Part shown: piece after piece, positions 7,348 through 14,704 of the stretch
Layout: every line of letters begins with the position of its first letter
Numbering within the stretch: the first letter of the stretch is position 1
Made by a program: the position numbers and the translations under genes
NCBI GenBank assembly: GCA_964575975.1
Contig: CAZNTU010000079.1
Span: 1 to 23,545 of the forward strand
Direction: 5' to 3'
DNA: 23,545 bases
Source: G963674505 sp964575975
Lineage (GTDB): Bacteria; Desulfobacterota; Desulfobacteria; Desulfobacterales; SKZT01
The notes under the pieces: model-generated
The model's database searches: none
The model's input: only the letters and a program-made list of their open reading frames with translations
What the model was told of the DNA's origin: nothing

Positions 7348-8514
7348 TTATATGGTTTTCAGGGCTTGGACGGGATCCATGCGGGATGCCGCCAAAGCGG
7401 GATATATGCTGGCGACGATGCCGACGACGAAAGCAAGCGCCACGGCCGCCCCGGCCAGGTGAAAGTTCAAATGAGCGTAATGGGCGTGCGGTTCCGGATT
7501 TTCGATGAAAAAGCCAAATATTGCCCGGGCGCCGGCGTTCCCCAAAAGAAAGCCCAAAATCCCCGCCAGAGAGGATAGAATCGAGGCTTCAATGAAAACG
7601 ATTTTCATTACATGGCTTTTTCTGAAACCAACAGCGCGAAAGACGCCTATCTCCTTGGTCCGTTCCCGGACGCTTGCCATCATGGTGACTAAAACGACCA
7701 GGCTTCCCACCAATACCACGACGCCGGAAATGCCCATCGAAAACGTTTTAAATTGGGACAAAGCTTCCATCCGTCCTTTGACCACCTGCTGAATCGCCAT
7801 CACCTTCGCCCCCGGAATAACCTCCGAGATTTGCCTTACCATTTCGTCGACAGGACAGCCGTGACAAAGAGCCGCCACTTCGACCATCGAAACCTTGCCC
7901 GGTTTTTTCAGAACTTCCTGGCTCGTTCCCAACGTGGTGAAAATCAGGTGGTCGTCTTGGGACCCGGTCTCCTTCAATATGCCCGAGACCCAAAAATCCC
8001 GGCCTTCCAAACGCATGACGTCGCCCAGGTTCGGTCCCAGAAGCTTCGCGGCCTCGGAACCGATCATAAGTTCTTTGTCCTCGGGGAATTCCCCGAAGAC
8101 TCTCCACCAGGGTTTGAGCACTTTCGAGGCCTCGAAATCGACCCCGGCCAAAAGCACTTTTTGTCCCGCCGCTTCGGTCACCCCCAGCACAATGGGTCCA
8201 ACGGCCGCGACGTTCTTCGCATTCTTGATGCCTTCTATAAGCGAAAGTTTCTCCTGTTCTATTTCCTCCACCTTGAAATTGACGCCTCCCAGCGAAACGC
8301 CCCCGTAGTTCAGCGACAGGCTCTCCGTTTCGGGCACGATCAGTATGTTGGCCCCGTACTTCTCCAACTTCATGTTAATGTCGCCCGTCACGGCGTCGGA
8401 AAAGGTCACGACCGCGACAACCGTAGCCACGCCTATGACGAGTCCGGCCAAAACGAACAACGCCTTGGTCTTTCCTCGAAGCAGATTTCGAACGGCGATT
8501 TCCTTCAATGTCAT
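7348..8514 (-). CDS. FtsX/MacB-type ABC permease with CxxC in its ectodomain
   Basis: Membrane subunit of the same transporter. The 388-residue product has one helix near residues 18-38, a long periplasmic domain, and three helices near 259-280, 304-328 and 352-374, ending in ASRMDPVQAL, a standard FtsX-family ending. The cytoplasmic loop RERTKEIGVFRAVGFRK would contact the ATPase. The ectodomain contains CHGC (Cys217, Cys220), unusual for MacB-like permeases and suggestive of metal or thiol chemistry. The ATG at 8512-8514 begins MTLKEIAVRNLLRGK, the usual FtsX start, with AAAGG upstream; in-frame codons further up do not look like protein. It lies 34 nt after the DUF2318 gene. Confidence 0.9.
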   Translation of the reverse strand: MTLKEIAVRNLLRGKTKALFVLAGLVIGVATVVAVVTFSDAVTGDINMKLEKYGANILIVPETESLSLNYGGVSLGGVNFKVEEIEQEKLSLIEGIKNAKNVAAVGPIVLGVTEAAGQKVLLAGVDFEASKVLKPWWRVFGEFPEDKELMIGSEAAKLLGPNLGDVMRLEGRDFWVSGILKETGSQDDHLIFTTLGTSQEVLKKPGKVSMVEVAALCHGCPVDEMVRQISEVIPGAKVMAIQQVVKGRMEALSQFKTFSMGISGVVVLVGSLVVLVTMMASVRERTKEIGVFRAVGFRKSHVMKIVFIEASILSSLAGILGFLLGNAGARAIFGFFIENPEPHAHYAHLNFHLAGAAVALAFVVGIVASIYPALAASRMDPVQALKTI

Positions 8515-8548
8515 GACATTCGCACCTTTCGTTTCAAATTTTTTTCGT

Positions 8549-9103
8549 TTAGATTTTGGAGAAATCGAAATACTTTTTGCCCTCGAGGATATCCTCCGCG
8601 CGGATAACCACGTTGTCACCGGAAACTTTCCTGGCCAGCGGCGCGGGGTTGCACCCTCCCTTCACTTCGTTGATTCTAATGGAAGCAAAGCGCTGGCCGC
8701 AATTCCGACACACCATCTCGTCGCCGTCCTGATAATATCCTTGTCCCGCCTTCCAACAAACGTCGCAGGCGTCGAACGCCGCGCGGATGATTCCGTCGGA
8801 ACTTTTCAAGATAAAATATTTGATAACGATCCCTTGGTCCGCATATTGGAAATGTTGCGCCTTTCCGTCTTCGAATATGCCAACCGGGTAGGTGACTTGC
8901 GTGGCGATTTGTTCGGCCACGGGCGAACCCTCTACTGCAGCGTTTGTGGAACCGCCGTCGCTTTTTAAATAGAACACCCCCCCTGCGATTAGTATCGCAA
9001 CGCATGCCGCAGCCGAGACAATGAAGGGCATTCGCTTTTTCTTGTCGTTACGAAAGACCGCAGCTTTTTTTTTCGCCAGTAGTTTATTTTGATTGTTCGT
9101 CAT
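8549..9103 (-). CDS. Membrane-anchored DUF2318 protein (predicted metal/Fe-S protein)
   Basis: DUF2318 proteins accompany iron uptake systems such as the Campylobacter P19 locus (Cj1660 type). This one has 184 residues: a basic N-terminus, one membrane anchor (about 26-46), then an extracytoplasmic domain. The family's cysteines are all present: CDVCW (Cys113, Cys116), CRNCG (Cys132, Cys135) and GGCNP (Cys151), with Phe110/Asp111 preceding the first pair. The ATG at 9101-9103 has AAGGAG seven bases upstream. It precedes the permease and ATPase genes in one operon, suggesting that the three act together on a metal or a redox partner in the periplasm. The ligand is not evident from the sequence. 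Confidence 0.88.
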   Translation of the reverse strand: MTNNQNKLLAKKKAAVFRNDKKKRMPFIVSAAACVAILIAGGVFYLKSDGGSTNAAVEGSPVAEQIATQVTYPVGIFEDGKAQHFQYADQGIVIKYFILKSSDGIIRAAFDACDVCWKAGQGYYQDGDEMVCRNCGQRFASIRINEVKGGCNPAPLARKVSGDNVVIRAEDILEGKKYFDFSKI

Positions 9104-9358
9104 TTTAATCTCCTTGTTTAGATGTGTTTTGCAATGAGAGAGTATGTGCAAACGTCTGCCATTTCGGGACCATAGCGTTGCGACAGAAATTTTCGTCGAC
9201 GAGATCGCCATCGACTATAAAGTTCCTGCCGCATGCGCACCTCGGGAACTCCGAACGATGCGAATCGTACACCGATCGGCCGGGGCGCCGAACAATGGAA
9301 ACACGAATCCGCTGTGGGATTAATCTCTAAGATCGAGTTTCTTGAACTGCGTTGTTCT

Positions 9359-9811
9359 TCAACAAAGGATGGTAAGATTTTGAAGATAAAGCGGCGATGA
9401 ACGAGCTTTTTTAAAATTGGCATGTTCTTTCGAAGCCAAGGGTTTGGGCAGGGCACCGCCTTGAAAACCTGCTTGGCCACAGACGCGAAAGATTTTAAGA
9501 TGATCCGTATCGACGGTGGGCATTAGAAATTCGGGACCGTTTTCAGGAGCAATGGTTTCCATCTTGCAGCATGGATGGGTTCCGTTGCAACACGGATAGA
9601 CTTTTTCAACCGTCCTCCATGCACGGCATCCACCTTCCTCCGGCTCGTGGGCCGACTTCGCGACGATATCGCGAACGCCGTTGCCCCCGCCCCCGCACAT
9701 GCCTGCACATTCGCCCCTGCAACCGGCGAAGGAAGTCGACGGCACCATAGTCAAACTCAGAACAAGAACAAGCGCCAAACGACTTGCGATTTTCAGCTTC
9801 GTGTTCATCAT
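9359..9811 (-). CDS. Cys-rich secreted protein of unknown function
   Basis: I do not recognise a family. The 150-residue product has a good signal peptide (MMNTKLKIASRLALVLVLSL..., cleavage expected after SFA, residue 29). The mature part holds ten cysteines, including CRGECAGMC (31, 35, 39), a single Cys62, two CC pairs (74-75, 81-82), Cys111 and Cys150. Such density in a short secreted protein suggests metal binding or disulfides. A near-consensus promoter at 9847-9875 gives a leader of about 30 nt to the MM start at 9806-9811, though no clear ribosome site is seen. It is the first gene before the DUF2318-permease-ATPase set, with a 255-nt gap (9104-9358) in which I see no gene. The C-terminal third (after about residue 112) is less protein-like. 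Confidence 0.6.
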   Translation of the reverse strand: MMNTKLKIASRLALVLVLSLTMVPSTSFAGCRGECAGMCGGGGNGVRDIVAKSAHEPEEGGCRAWRTVEKVYPCCNGTHPCCKMETIAPENGPEFLMPTVDTDHLKIFRVCGQAGFQGGALPKPLASKEHANFKKARSSPLYLQNLTILC

Positions 9812-9846
9812 AAACCACAGCCGGTTAAGATTAGAAATTGAATAGA

Positions 9847-9877
9847 ATGATACGAATGGGCTTGAAAATTGTCAATT
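9847..9877 (-). promoter_or_regulatory. Sigma70-like promoter with palindromic operator, for the Cys-rich/DUF2318 operon
   Basis: On the minus strand TTGACA (9870-9875) and TATCAT (9847-9852) are separated by exactly 17 bases. The palindrome AATTG-T-CAATT (9867-9877) covers the -35 box, a good place for a repressor. The promoter overlaps the stop codon of the upstream marR gene, so MarR is the natural candidate to bind here. The longer context TTGAAAATTGTCAATTCAA (9862-9880) resembles the TTG...CAA palindromes often bound by MarR proteins. Confidence 0.55.
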
Positions 9878-10362
9878 CAATTTTGCGTCCGCTTGTCCAA
9901 AAGCTCCGTGAGAATGGTCAACCCCTCCAGGACGGTCTTCAGTTTGTCTCGGTCAAGCTCCCTCAGTCCCTTGTCAAGTTCAGTTCTGATCGGAGGAGGA
10001 GCGTGGGACGCTAGGGACCGCCCCTCATGGGTAAGCTCCACGTAAATTTTGCGCCTGTCCTCGGCGCTCCTGATTCTTCGGACGAGTCCCTTCGTCTCCA
10101 GCCGGTCGATTATTCCCGTGACCGTGCTCGATTCCACGAGAATATGGCCGGCTATTTGCGACGGTGTCGAAGGGCCGTTCTTCAGTAGCGCCATAAGACT
10201 GTTCAGTTGCGGTGCGCTGACAGCGTATTTCTTGTTCAAAGCCTTCGTATGGCGCTCTTCCGCCTGGATCAGACGCCGAATTTTGAAAACGATGCGCTCG
10301 ATGATATCGTCGATTTCGCCGGACGCTCCGGAAAGCTTCGCATTCTCGGAAGCTCGGACCAT
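9877..10362 (-). CDS. MarR-family transcriptional regulator
   Basis: Dimeric winged-helix regulator that usually represses a neighbouring operon until a ligand binds. The 161-residue protein has the MarR layout: N-terminal dimer helices, recognition region TPSQIAGHILVESSTVTGIIDRLETKGLV (about 66-94), wing with the conserved D-R-R (SAEDRRKIYVELT, about 99-111), and C-terminal helices. The ATG at 10360-10362 is the best start, though only a weak GGGAA lies upstream. It follows the DUF309 gene and precedes the Cys-rich/DUF2318 operon on the same strand, whose promoter carries a palindrome at its end. No cysteine suggests redox sensing. Confidence 0.92.
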   Translation of the reverse strand: MVRASENAKLSGASGEIDDIIERIVFKIRRLIQAEERHTKALNKKYAVSAPQLNSLMALLKNGPSTPSQIAGHILVESSTVTGIIDRLETKGLVRRIRSAEDRRKIYVELTHEGRSLASHAPPPIRTELDKGLRELDRDKLKTVLEGLTILTELLDKRTQN

Positions 10363-10394
10363 ATTTGTGTTTTTCCCGAAAAAAAAAGTTTGTA

Positions 10395-10420
10395 TTGAAA
10401 ATATAATTATTGGAAATATA
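10395..10420. promoter_or_regulatory. Direct repeat upstream of marR (possible operator)
   Basis: TTGAAAATATA (10395-10405) and TTGGAAATATA (10410-10420) are 15 bp apart with one mismatch, in the A/T-rich 72-nt leader between the DUF309 stop and the marR start. TTGAAAAT also occurs in the palindrome before the Cys-rich gene, so the two places could be bound by the same protein. No clear -35/-10 pair is seen here. The assignment is speculative. Confidence 0.3.
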
Positions 10421-10434
10421 TCGCCCCGATTAAA

Positions 10435-11031
10435 TCAAGGCAAGCTTTTTTTGCCGGAATTTCCTCCATGCTCCCCATCCAGACACCCCGATCTTAACTG
10501 AACGGGTTCGGAATCCCCGGTCGCAAGCCTTTCTACCAACGTATCAAGGTTGGCGACAGAACGGATGCCCTCCCGGTTTTCGGAGATAAGCCGGACCGCT
10601 TTCGCCCCCAGCCTCATGGCCGTATCCTTCCGCCCGCGCTCCATGTGGATATAGAAACCGGCCGCCTGAATCAGGCCTTTCAACGCCTCCCTCGATTTTC
10701 CGGAGCTGCCTTGCCAGACCTTCTCCAGACATTCGTGAAACTCGAAAAAGAGTCCATGGTTCCAAAGAACTATGGCGGAATCGAACAAAGCGCGCCCTTC
10801 TAACTCTCTTATCTCGGAGAAAGCGCGTTCGAATCGGCGAAGACGGTCCTCAGCGTAGTCGGCGATTTCGCCGGGCGGAAGCATTTCGGCCAAGTTTCGG
10901 GCGAGGGTTCTATACGTCTCCGGGTCGCTCTTTTCGACCGCCTCGGCGAACGAGCGGGACAAGCTGTTTCGAACGTCTCTCGAGGTCCTGTCCGAAAACG
11001 GATCGAACCTTTTGGGGACAATCGCTTTCAT
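10435..11031 (-). CDS. DUF309 family protein
   Basis: The 198-residue protein carries the DUF309 signature, a helical domain of unknown biochemical role: NHGLFFEFHECLEKVW (Asn91, Glu97, His99, Glu100, Trp106) followed by LKGLIQAAGFYIHMERG with His129. These conserved His and Glu residues suggest a metal site, but no activity is established for the family. The N-terminal 75 residues are a charged helical extension beyond the usual domain of about 100 residues. It starts at ATG 11029-11031 and lies 72 nt before marR on the same strand. It diverges from the secreted-protein gene at 11174. Confidence 0.8.
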   Translation of the reverse strand: MKAIVPKRFDPFSDRTSRDVRNSLSRSFAEAVEKSDPETYRTLARNLAEMLPPGEIADYAEDRLRRFERAFSEIRELEGRALFDSAIVLWNHGLFFEFHECLEKVWQGSSGKSREALKGLIQAAGFYIHMERGRKDTAMRLGAKAVRLISENREGIRSVANLDTLVERLATGDSEPVQLRSGCLDGEHGGNSGKKSLP

Positions 11032-11080
11032 CGTTCAAAAAGTTAATGCTTCCGGGGTCGATTTCAACAAGGTGTTGGAT

Positions 11081-11108
11081 TTGACACTTTTTCGGAGTTT
11101 CTGATAAT
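11081..11108 (+). promoter_or_regulatory. Sigma70-like promoter for the 11174-13081 gene pair
   Basis: TTGACA (11081-11086) and GATAAT (11103-11108) are separated by 16 bases, a near-perfect housekeeping promoter on the plus strand. Transcription would start near 11115 and give a leader of about 60 nt to the first gene. Confidence 0.65.
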
Positions 11109-11173
11109 AGAAAAAAGAATGATCTTTTACGGTATCCATTTTTTTGCGTTGTTAAAGAAAAGGATTAATTGGA

Positions 11174-11746
11174 ATGACCATGAGACGTTGCATCTTTGCC
11201 TACATGCTGGTCGCCTTCGTGGCGACCGCCCCGGCCTTGGCTTCAGGGACTCCTTTCGAGGATGGTTTTTCGGGCGTCACGTGGGGGGCCGAAGTCTCGG
11301 AGCTTCCCTCGTTCGAAAGCTTTCGCGCCCAGGACGGCGTGGAATTTTTCAGAACCCCACTAAAGGTATATACCATCTTCGACATAGACGTCGACGATGT
11401 CGTATTTGGTTTCCATGAAAAAAAATTTTTCTCCGCGTTCGTGCAAATTCGATCAATGGACGCGTACGGAAAATTGAAGGCGCATCTGATCCAAGCCTAC
11501 GGCAGCCCGGAAATGAAATTGACCATGAAGACGGAGCAGACCATCTACACCTGGAAAGGCAAGGATATTAAGATCAAGCTAAAAATTCGGGAAAACGACG
11601 GTCTCATGAAGCTGGGCATATATTATTCTCCGATTTCGGACAAGGTGAACGACAAAACCGAAGATTTGTATTTCGATTCCTCCCCGAAATTTTTCCCCAT
11701 CGAAAGGGACAAGAAGCCGGAAAGGATTCCGATCCTTCGTTTTTGA
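11174..11746 (+). CDS. Secreted hypothetical protein (190 aa)
   Basis: I cannot name a family. A signal peptide is clear (MTMRRCIFAYMLVAFVATAP, cleavage expected after ALA, residue 23), so it is periplasmic or exported. The mature part begins with FEDGFSGVTWGAEVSEL, a 'GVTWG' opening shared by various small periplasmic hypothetical proteins. It continues as alternating strands (YTIFDIDVDDVVFGF, FFSAFVQIRSM, TIYTWKGKDIKIKLKI, GLMKLGIYYSP), suggesting a compact alpha/beta fold. AGGA lies nine bases before the ATG; a second ATG two codons on is equally possible. It is 33 nt upstream of the KaiC-like/XRE/cupin gene and is likely co-transcribed with it. Confidence 0.8.
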   Translation: MTMRRCIFAYMLVAFVATAPALASGTPFEDGFSGVTWGAEVSELPSFESFRAQDGVEFFRTPLKVYTIFDIDVDDVVFGFHEKKFFSAFVQIRSMDAYGKLKAHLIQAYGSPEMKLTMKTEQTIYTWKGKDIKIKLKIRENDGLMKLGIYYSPISDKVNDKTEDLYFDSSPKFFPIERDKKPERIPILRF

Positions 11747-11779
11747 CGAAGCCCTGCACTGAAAAAACAGAGGAGCATT

Positions 11780-13081
11780 ATGTCTACGGACAGACTTCGA
11801 ATTACATCCGGCGTGAGCGAACTGGACCAGCTGCTGGGAGGTCTTTTCATCGGGGACAACGTAGTTTGGTACGACGACGCGGGAAGCCTCGCGCTGGTAT
11901 TTTGCCTGAATTTTATGCGAGCGTCCCAGGAGCAGAAAAAACCGTTGATCTACGTGTGTTTCGACAGAAGTCCCAAGAACCTGTTGGATACCCTTGGCGG
12001 TCTTGCCGACTATCCGTCGCTGACTGTTCTGGATTGTTTCACCTATGGAAAGGGCGAAGGGGCCGACGTGTTCCTGAAATTCTATCGAGGTTCGGGGGGC
12101 GGGAAAAACACGCGCATCGAAGCCGTGAAGGAACCCAAGAGCGTCGAAAAGACAATGGACGCCTTTTACGGTGCCCATGCGAGATACGAGGGGGACGTCC
12201 GGTTCGTGTTCGAAAGCTTGACGGGGATGCAGAATCTATGGACAGGGGAGGACGACATCCTGAACTTCTACACCCATTCGTGTCCGCGCCTTTACGAGCT
12301 GAACACGGTGGCGTACTGGATTATCGAAAAGCGGGCGCACTCCGCCAAGTTAAGGGCCCAGATCAACCAAGTCGCCCAGGTTGCGATCGATTTGTCCTTG
12401 AAAAGAGGAAAGACGGCCCTCAGTATTGTGAAGGCGGAAAAAAGGCAGACGGATACCCTGAACACCCCTTTCAACTATTGGACCAAGGATTTGAACGTGT
12501 CCTTCGATTCGGCCTGGGGAACCGCGGGACGAATCGACTTGGGCATGAGACTCAAGGAGCTTCGGACCAAAAGAGGTTTCAGCCAGACGGAACTGGCCAA
12601 GCTGGTGGGGGTCACTCCCTCAAGCATCAGCCAGATCGAAAGCAACCTTATTTATCCGTCGCTTCCGGCCTTAATGAAAATGGCGGAGGTTCTGACCGTG
12701 GGGATCAGTTCCTTTTTCAATGACTTTGCCGAACCCGTCAATCGGGTCGTTTTTCATTCTTCGGAAGCCTTGGATTTTCAGCCGGCGGGGATACCCAAGA
12801 AGAGCCTTGTGGCCAAAAGGCTGACCCCGGTGGATTTCGACCCGAAGGCCGAACCTTATTTGATCGAGATACCCCCCAAGGAAACCCTCATGTCGCATTT
12901 TTTCATGCACAAAGGAGACGAAATGGGATACGTCCTGGCGGGAAAGTTGGATTTGAAATTGGAGAACGCCTTTCACACCGCGAAAGCGGGGGACGTGATT
13001 TATTTGAGTTCGACCATGCCCTCGCAGTGGAAGAATCCCGGGCCGGGAGTAGCCAGGATTTTGTGGGTCAAGGTCAAATAA
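11780..13081 (+). CDS. KaiC-like (P-loop-less) / XRE HTH / cupin fusion regulator
   Basis: A 433-residue, three-part protein. Residues 1-245 resemble the RecA/KaiC fold: RITSGVSELDQLLGGLFIGDNVVWY opens like KaiC or RadA, and later strands fit (IYVCFDRSPKNLL, RFVFESLTGMQNLW, VAYWIIEKRAHS). However, where GxxGxGK[ST] should stand (residues 30-39) there is YDDAGSLAL, so ATP binding is probably lost. Residues 256-315 are an XRE helix-turn-helix (MRLKELRTKRGFSQTELAKL). Residues 368-433 are a small cupin (MSHFFMHKGDEMGYVLAGKL...GDVIYLSS). HTH plus cupin is a known transcription-factor layout; the KaiC-like front is the addition. The ATG has GAGGAG four bases upstream. The frame is continuous, and I see no sign of an artificial fusion. 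Confidence 0.88.
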   Translation: MSTDRLRITSGVSELDQLLGGLFIGDNVVWYDDAGSLALVFCLNFMRASQEQKKPLIYVCFDRSPKNLLDTLGGLADYPSLTVLDCFTYGKGEGADVFLKFYRGSGGGKNTRIEAVKEPKSVEKTMDAFYGAHARYEGDVRFVFESLTGMQNLWTGEDDILNFYTHSCPRLYELNTVAYWIIEKRAHSAKLRAQINQVAQVAIDLSLKRGKTALSIVKAEKRQTDTLNTPFNYWTKDLNVSFDSAWGTAGRIDLGMRLKELRTKRGFSQTELAKLVGVTPSSISQIESNLIYPSLPALMKMAEVLTVGISSFFNDFAEPVNRVVFHSSEALDFQPAGIPKKSLVAKRLTPVDFDPKAEPYLIEIPPKETLMSHFFMHKGDEMGYVLAGKLDLKLENAFHTAKAGDVIYLSSTMPSQWKNPGPGVARILWVKVK

Positions 13082-13108
13082 GCATGTTCTCCCTCCCGAG
13101 AATTCGGA

Positions 13109-13822
13109 TTATTCCAACTCCTCCGCCAAAAGGATCGCCTCGGCCACGTGCCGCATGGACTTGCGAGTGTCCATGGCTCGCTTCCTTATCCATTTGTAGG
13201 CTTCCTCGCCCGTCTTTTTTCTGCGCCGCATCAGGACCTCCTTGGCTCGTTCGACAAGTTTGCGGGATTCAAGCTCTTCCTGAATGACCTTGGTCTTGAC
13301 CATCAGCTCCGTGTTCATTATACCGACCGCCGCTTGGTTGGCCACGGTGCGGATGAGATTCACCTCGGTTTCGCTGAAATGGTACGGCTTGATCGTGAAG
13401 CAGTTCAAAACTCCCACCACCTTGTCGTCCCTGACCTGCAGCGGAACGCTGAGCATGGAAACCAACCCCAGCTTCCTGGCCATTTCCTTTTCCTTGAACA
13501 TGGGTTCTTCCAGGACATTCTTGATGATCAGGGGGCGTTTATGGGTTGCGACATATCCCACGACTCCCTCCGAGAGGTCCAGGGATCTGTCCTTGACATA
13601 GTCCAAGTCGATGGAATGGGCCGCCTTGAGGCGTATTTTCAGCGGGTCCGAGCTTTCGTCGAGCAGCCACAGCGAGCATATTTCGTATCCGGTGACTTTC
13701 GCCGTCACCATTACGATAAGCTTAAGAATGTCCTCGATGTAAAGATCCGATGTTATGGCTCCGCTGATGTCCATGAGAGCCTTGATGTATTTGTCGTGAG
13801 TGGTTTGGTCTGCTTTTTCCAT
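13109..13822 (-). CDS. GAF-ANTAR protein (RNA-binding antiterminator type)
   Basis: A 237-residue cytoplasmic sensor. The GAF domain spans about residues 14-165, with the motifs GYEICSLWLLDE, GVVGYVATHKRPLIIKNV and SVPLQVRDDKVVGVLNC. The C-terminal ANTAR domain (about 178-232) shows RKLVERAKEVLMRRRKKTGEEAYKWIRKRAM. ANTAR domains bind paired RNA hairpins and prevent transcription termination; the GAF domain would supply the signal. ATG 13820-13822 is chosen because residues upstream do not fit the family, although only a weak GAAAA precedes it. It converges on the KaiC-like/XRE/cupin gene with a 27-nt gap. The 190-nt gap upstream (13823-14012) holds no gene. Confidence 0.92.
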   Translation of the reverse strand: MEKADQTTHDKYIKALMDISGAITSDLYIEDILKLIVMVTAKVTGYEICSLWLLDESSDPLKIRLKAAHSIDLDYVKDRSLDLSEGVVGYVATHKRPLIIKNVLEEPMFKEKEMARKLGLVSMLSVPLQVRDDKVVGVLNCFTIKPYHFSETEVNLIRTVANQAAVGIMNTELMVKTKVIQEELESRKLVERAKEVLMRRRKKTGEEAYKWIRKRAMDTRKSMRHVAEAILLAEELE

Positions 13823-14012
13823 ACTGTTTTCGGCGCGGCAATCCCGTGTTTTTGGTTGAAACCCTATGTCGAAAATCCGTCTCGCGGACCTGAACTTCGC
13901 GCGCCGCAAAGCACTCGCGCGCAACCCACTTCACGTAACAAAAAACGATTTGAATGTAAAGATTCAAATATTAGCCGGCGACGTTTTCGGCCGCCGAAAC
14001 CCGAACCGCCGA

Positions 14013-14399
14013 TCAGAACAACTCGGGCATGAACTTTTTCCAAAATCGCTTCCGACTTAAGTTCCTCTTTTCAATCCGGTGTTTTCTCGCTTCGATGAAC
14101 ATCAACATAGTAGCATGGGCTTCCTTTCTCAAATCGGGATCCTCGATGCGAATCAACTGCGTCCTGCGGTTTTCGATCAGGACCCACAGCAAAGCGCAAA
14201 TGGAAACGCCCCCCAAAAAGATGGAAACCAAAGCCGTTTTAAGATGTATTACGCCGCCTATGCACAAAAACAGGATAGCGGCAACCCCCGCGAACATATA
14301 TATTCTTATGTTGGCCGCGATGGCGTCGTGGTTCCGAATCGTCCAAATGCAGAACCTTGCCATCCTTTTACCGGTTTTTGCGGTGGAACTATTTTTCAT
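14013..14399 (-). CDS. Small membrane protein with two helices, unknown function
   Basis: I do not recognise a family. The 128-residue product has a basic N-terminus, two adjacent membrane helices (about 33-51 and 54-76) with a very short turn, and a strongly charged, Arg-rich cytoplasmic tail (ATMLMFIEARKHRIEKRNLS...). The start is well supported: ATG 14397-14399 with AAAGGAGG seven bases upstream. Neighbours give little hint: a GAF-ANTAR gene follows on the same strand after 190 nt, and ugd lies over 300 nt upstream. Confidence 0.72.
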   Translation of the reverse strand: MKNSSTAKTGKRMARFCIWTIRNHDAIAANIRIYMFAGVAAILFLCIGGVIHLKTALVSIFLGGVSICALLWVLIENRRTQLIRIEDPDLRKEAHATMLMFIEARKHRIEKRNLSRKRFWKKFMPELF

Positions 14400-14704
14400 A
14401 GCGGCCTCCTTTCTGAGATGAGATTGTTGCTCTTTCAATCGCTAAATTAAAACTGTTCTTAGAAAGTGTCAAAAAAAGCAGCCGCCTTAAATTGCTTCGC
14501 CTCCGGAATGATGCTATTCGAAATAATATGGTATTTCAAATAGTTGGGTTCAATTCGAAAAAATCTTTCCATAAAAATAGCCGATAAAGCGTTAACATTA
14601 GAACAGTGCTAGCTTAACCGTATTTTCGAAAAGATTCCAATTGACAAATTGCGGGATGGGTTTGGCGGACGACACCTTATGCGGAACGTCCGCCGCGGGC
14701 GCGC
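14400..14704. other. A/T-rich intergenic stretch with a hairpin after ugd
   Basis: No gene is seen. GGCGGACG (14664-14671) pairs perfectly with CGTCCGCC (14687-14694), eight bp with a 15-nt loop, just after the ugd stop codon. It lacks a T-run on the minus strand, so it is a doubtful terminator. A second imperfect inverted repeat (14516-14525 with 14532-14541, nine of ten bases) lies in the A/T-rich part and may mark the promoter region of the small membrane protein. Confidence 0.4.

Noticed and set aside
7753..8607. Plus-strand open frame of over 280 codons opposite the FtsX permease
   Set aside because: Composition is that of an antisense shadow (many His, Arg, Asn), with no ribosome site or recognisable motif.
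9118..9480. Frames in the 9104-9358 gap on both strands
   Set aside because: Translations are Arg/Ser-rich without a signal, ribosome site or family pattern; the gap is treated as non-coding.
14590..14615. Possible Pho-box-like repeat (CTGTTCT and TTAACGC, four bases apart, minus strand)
   Set aside because: Only loosely like the two clear clusters before pstS, and no phosphate gene is adjacent.
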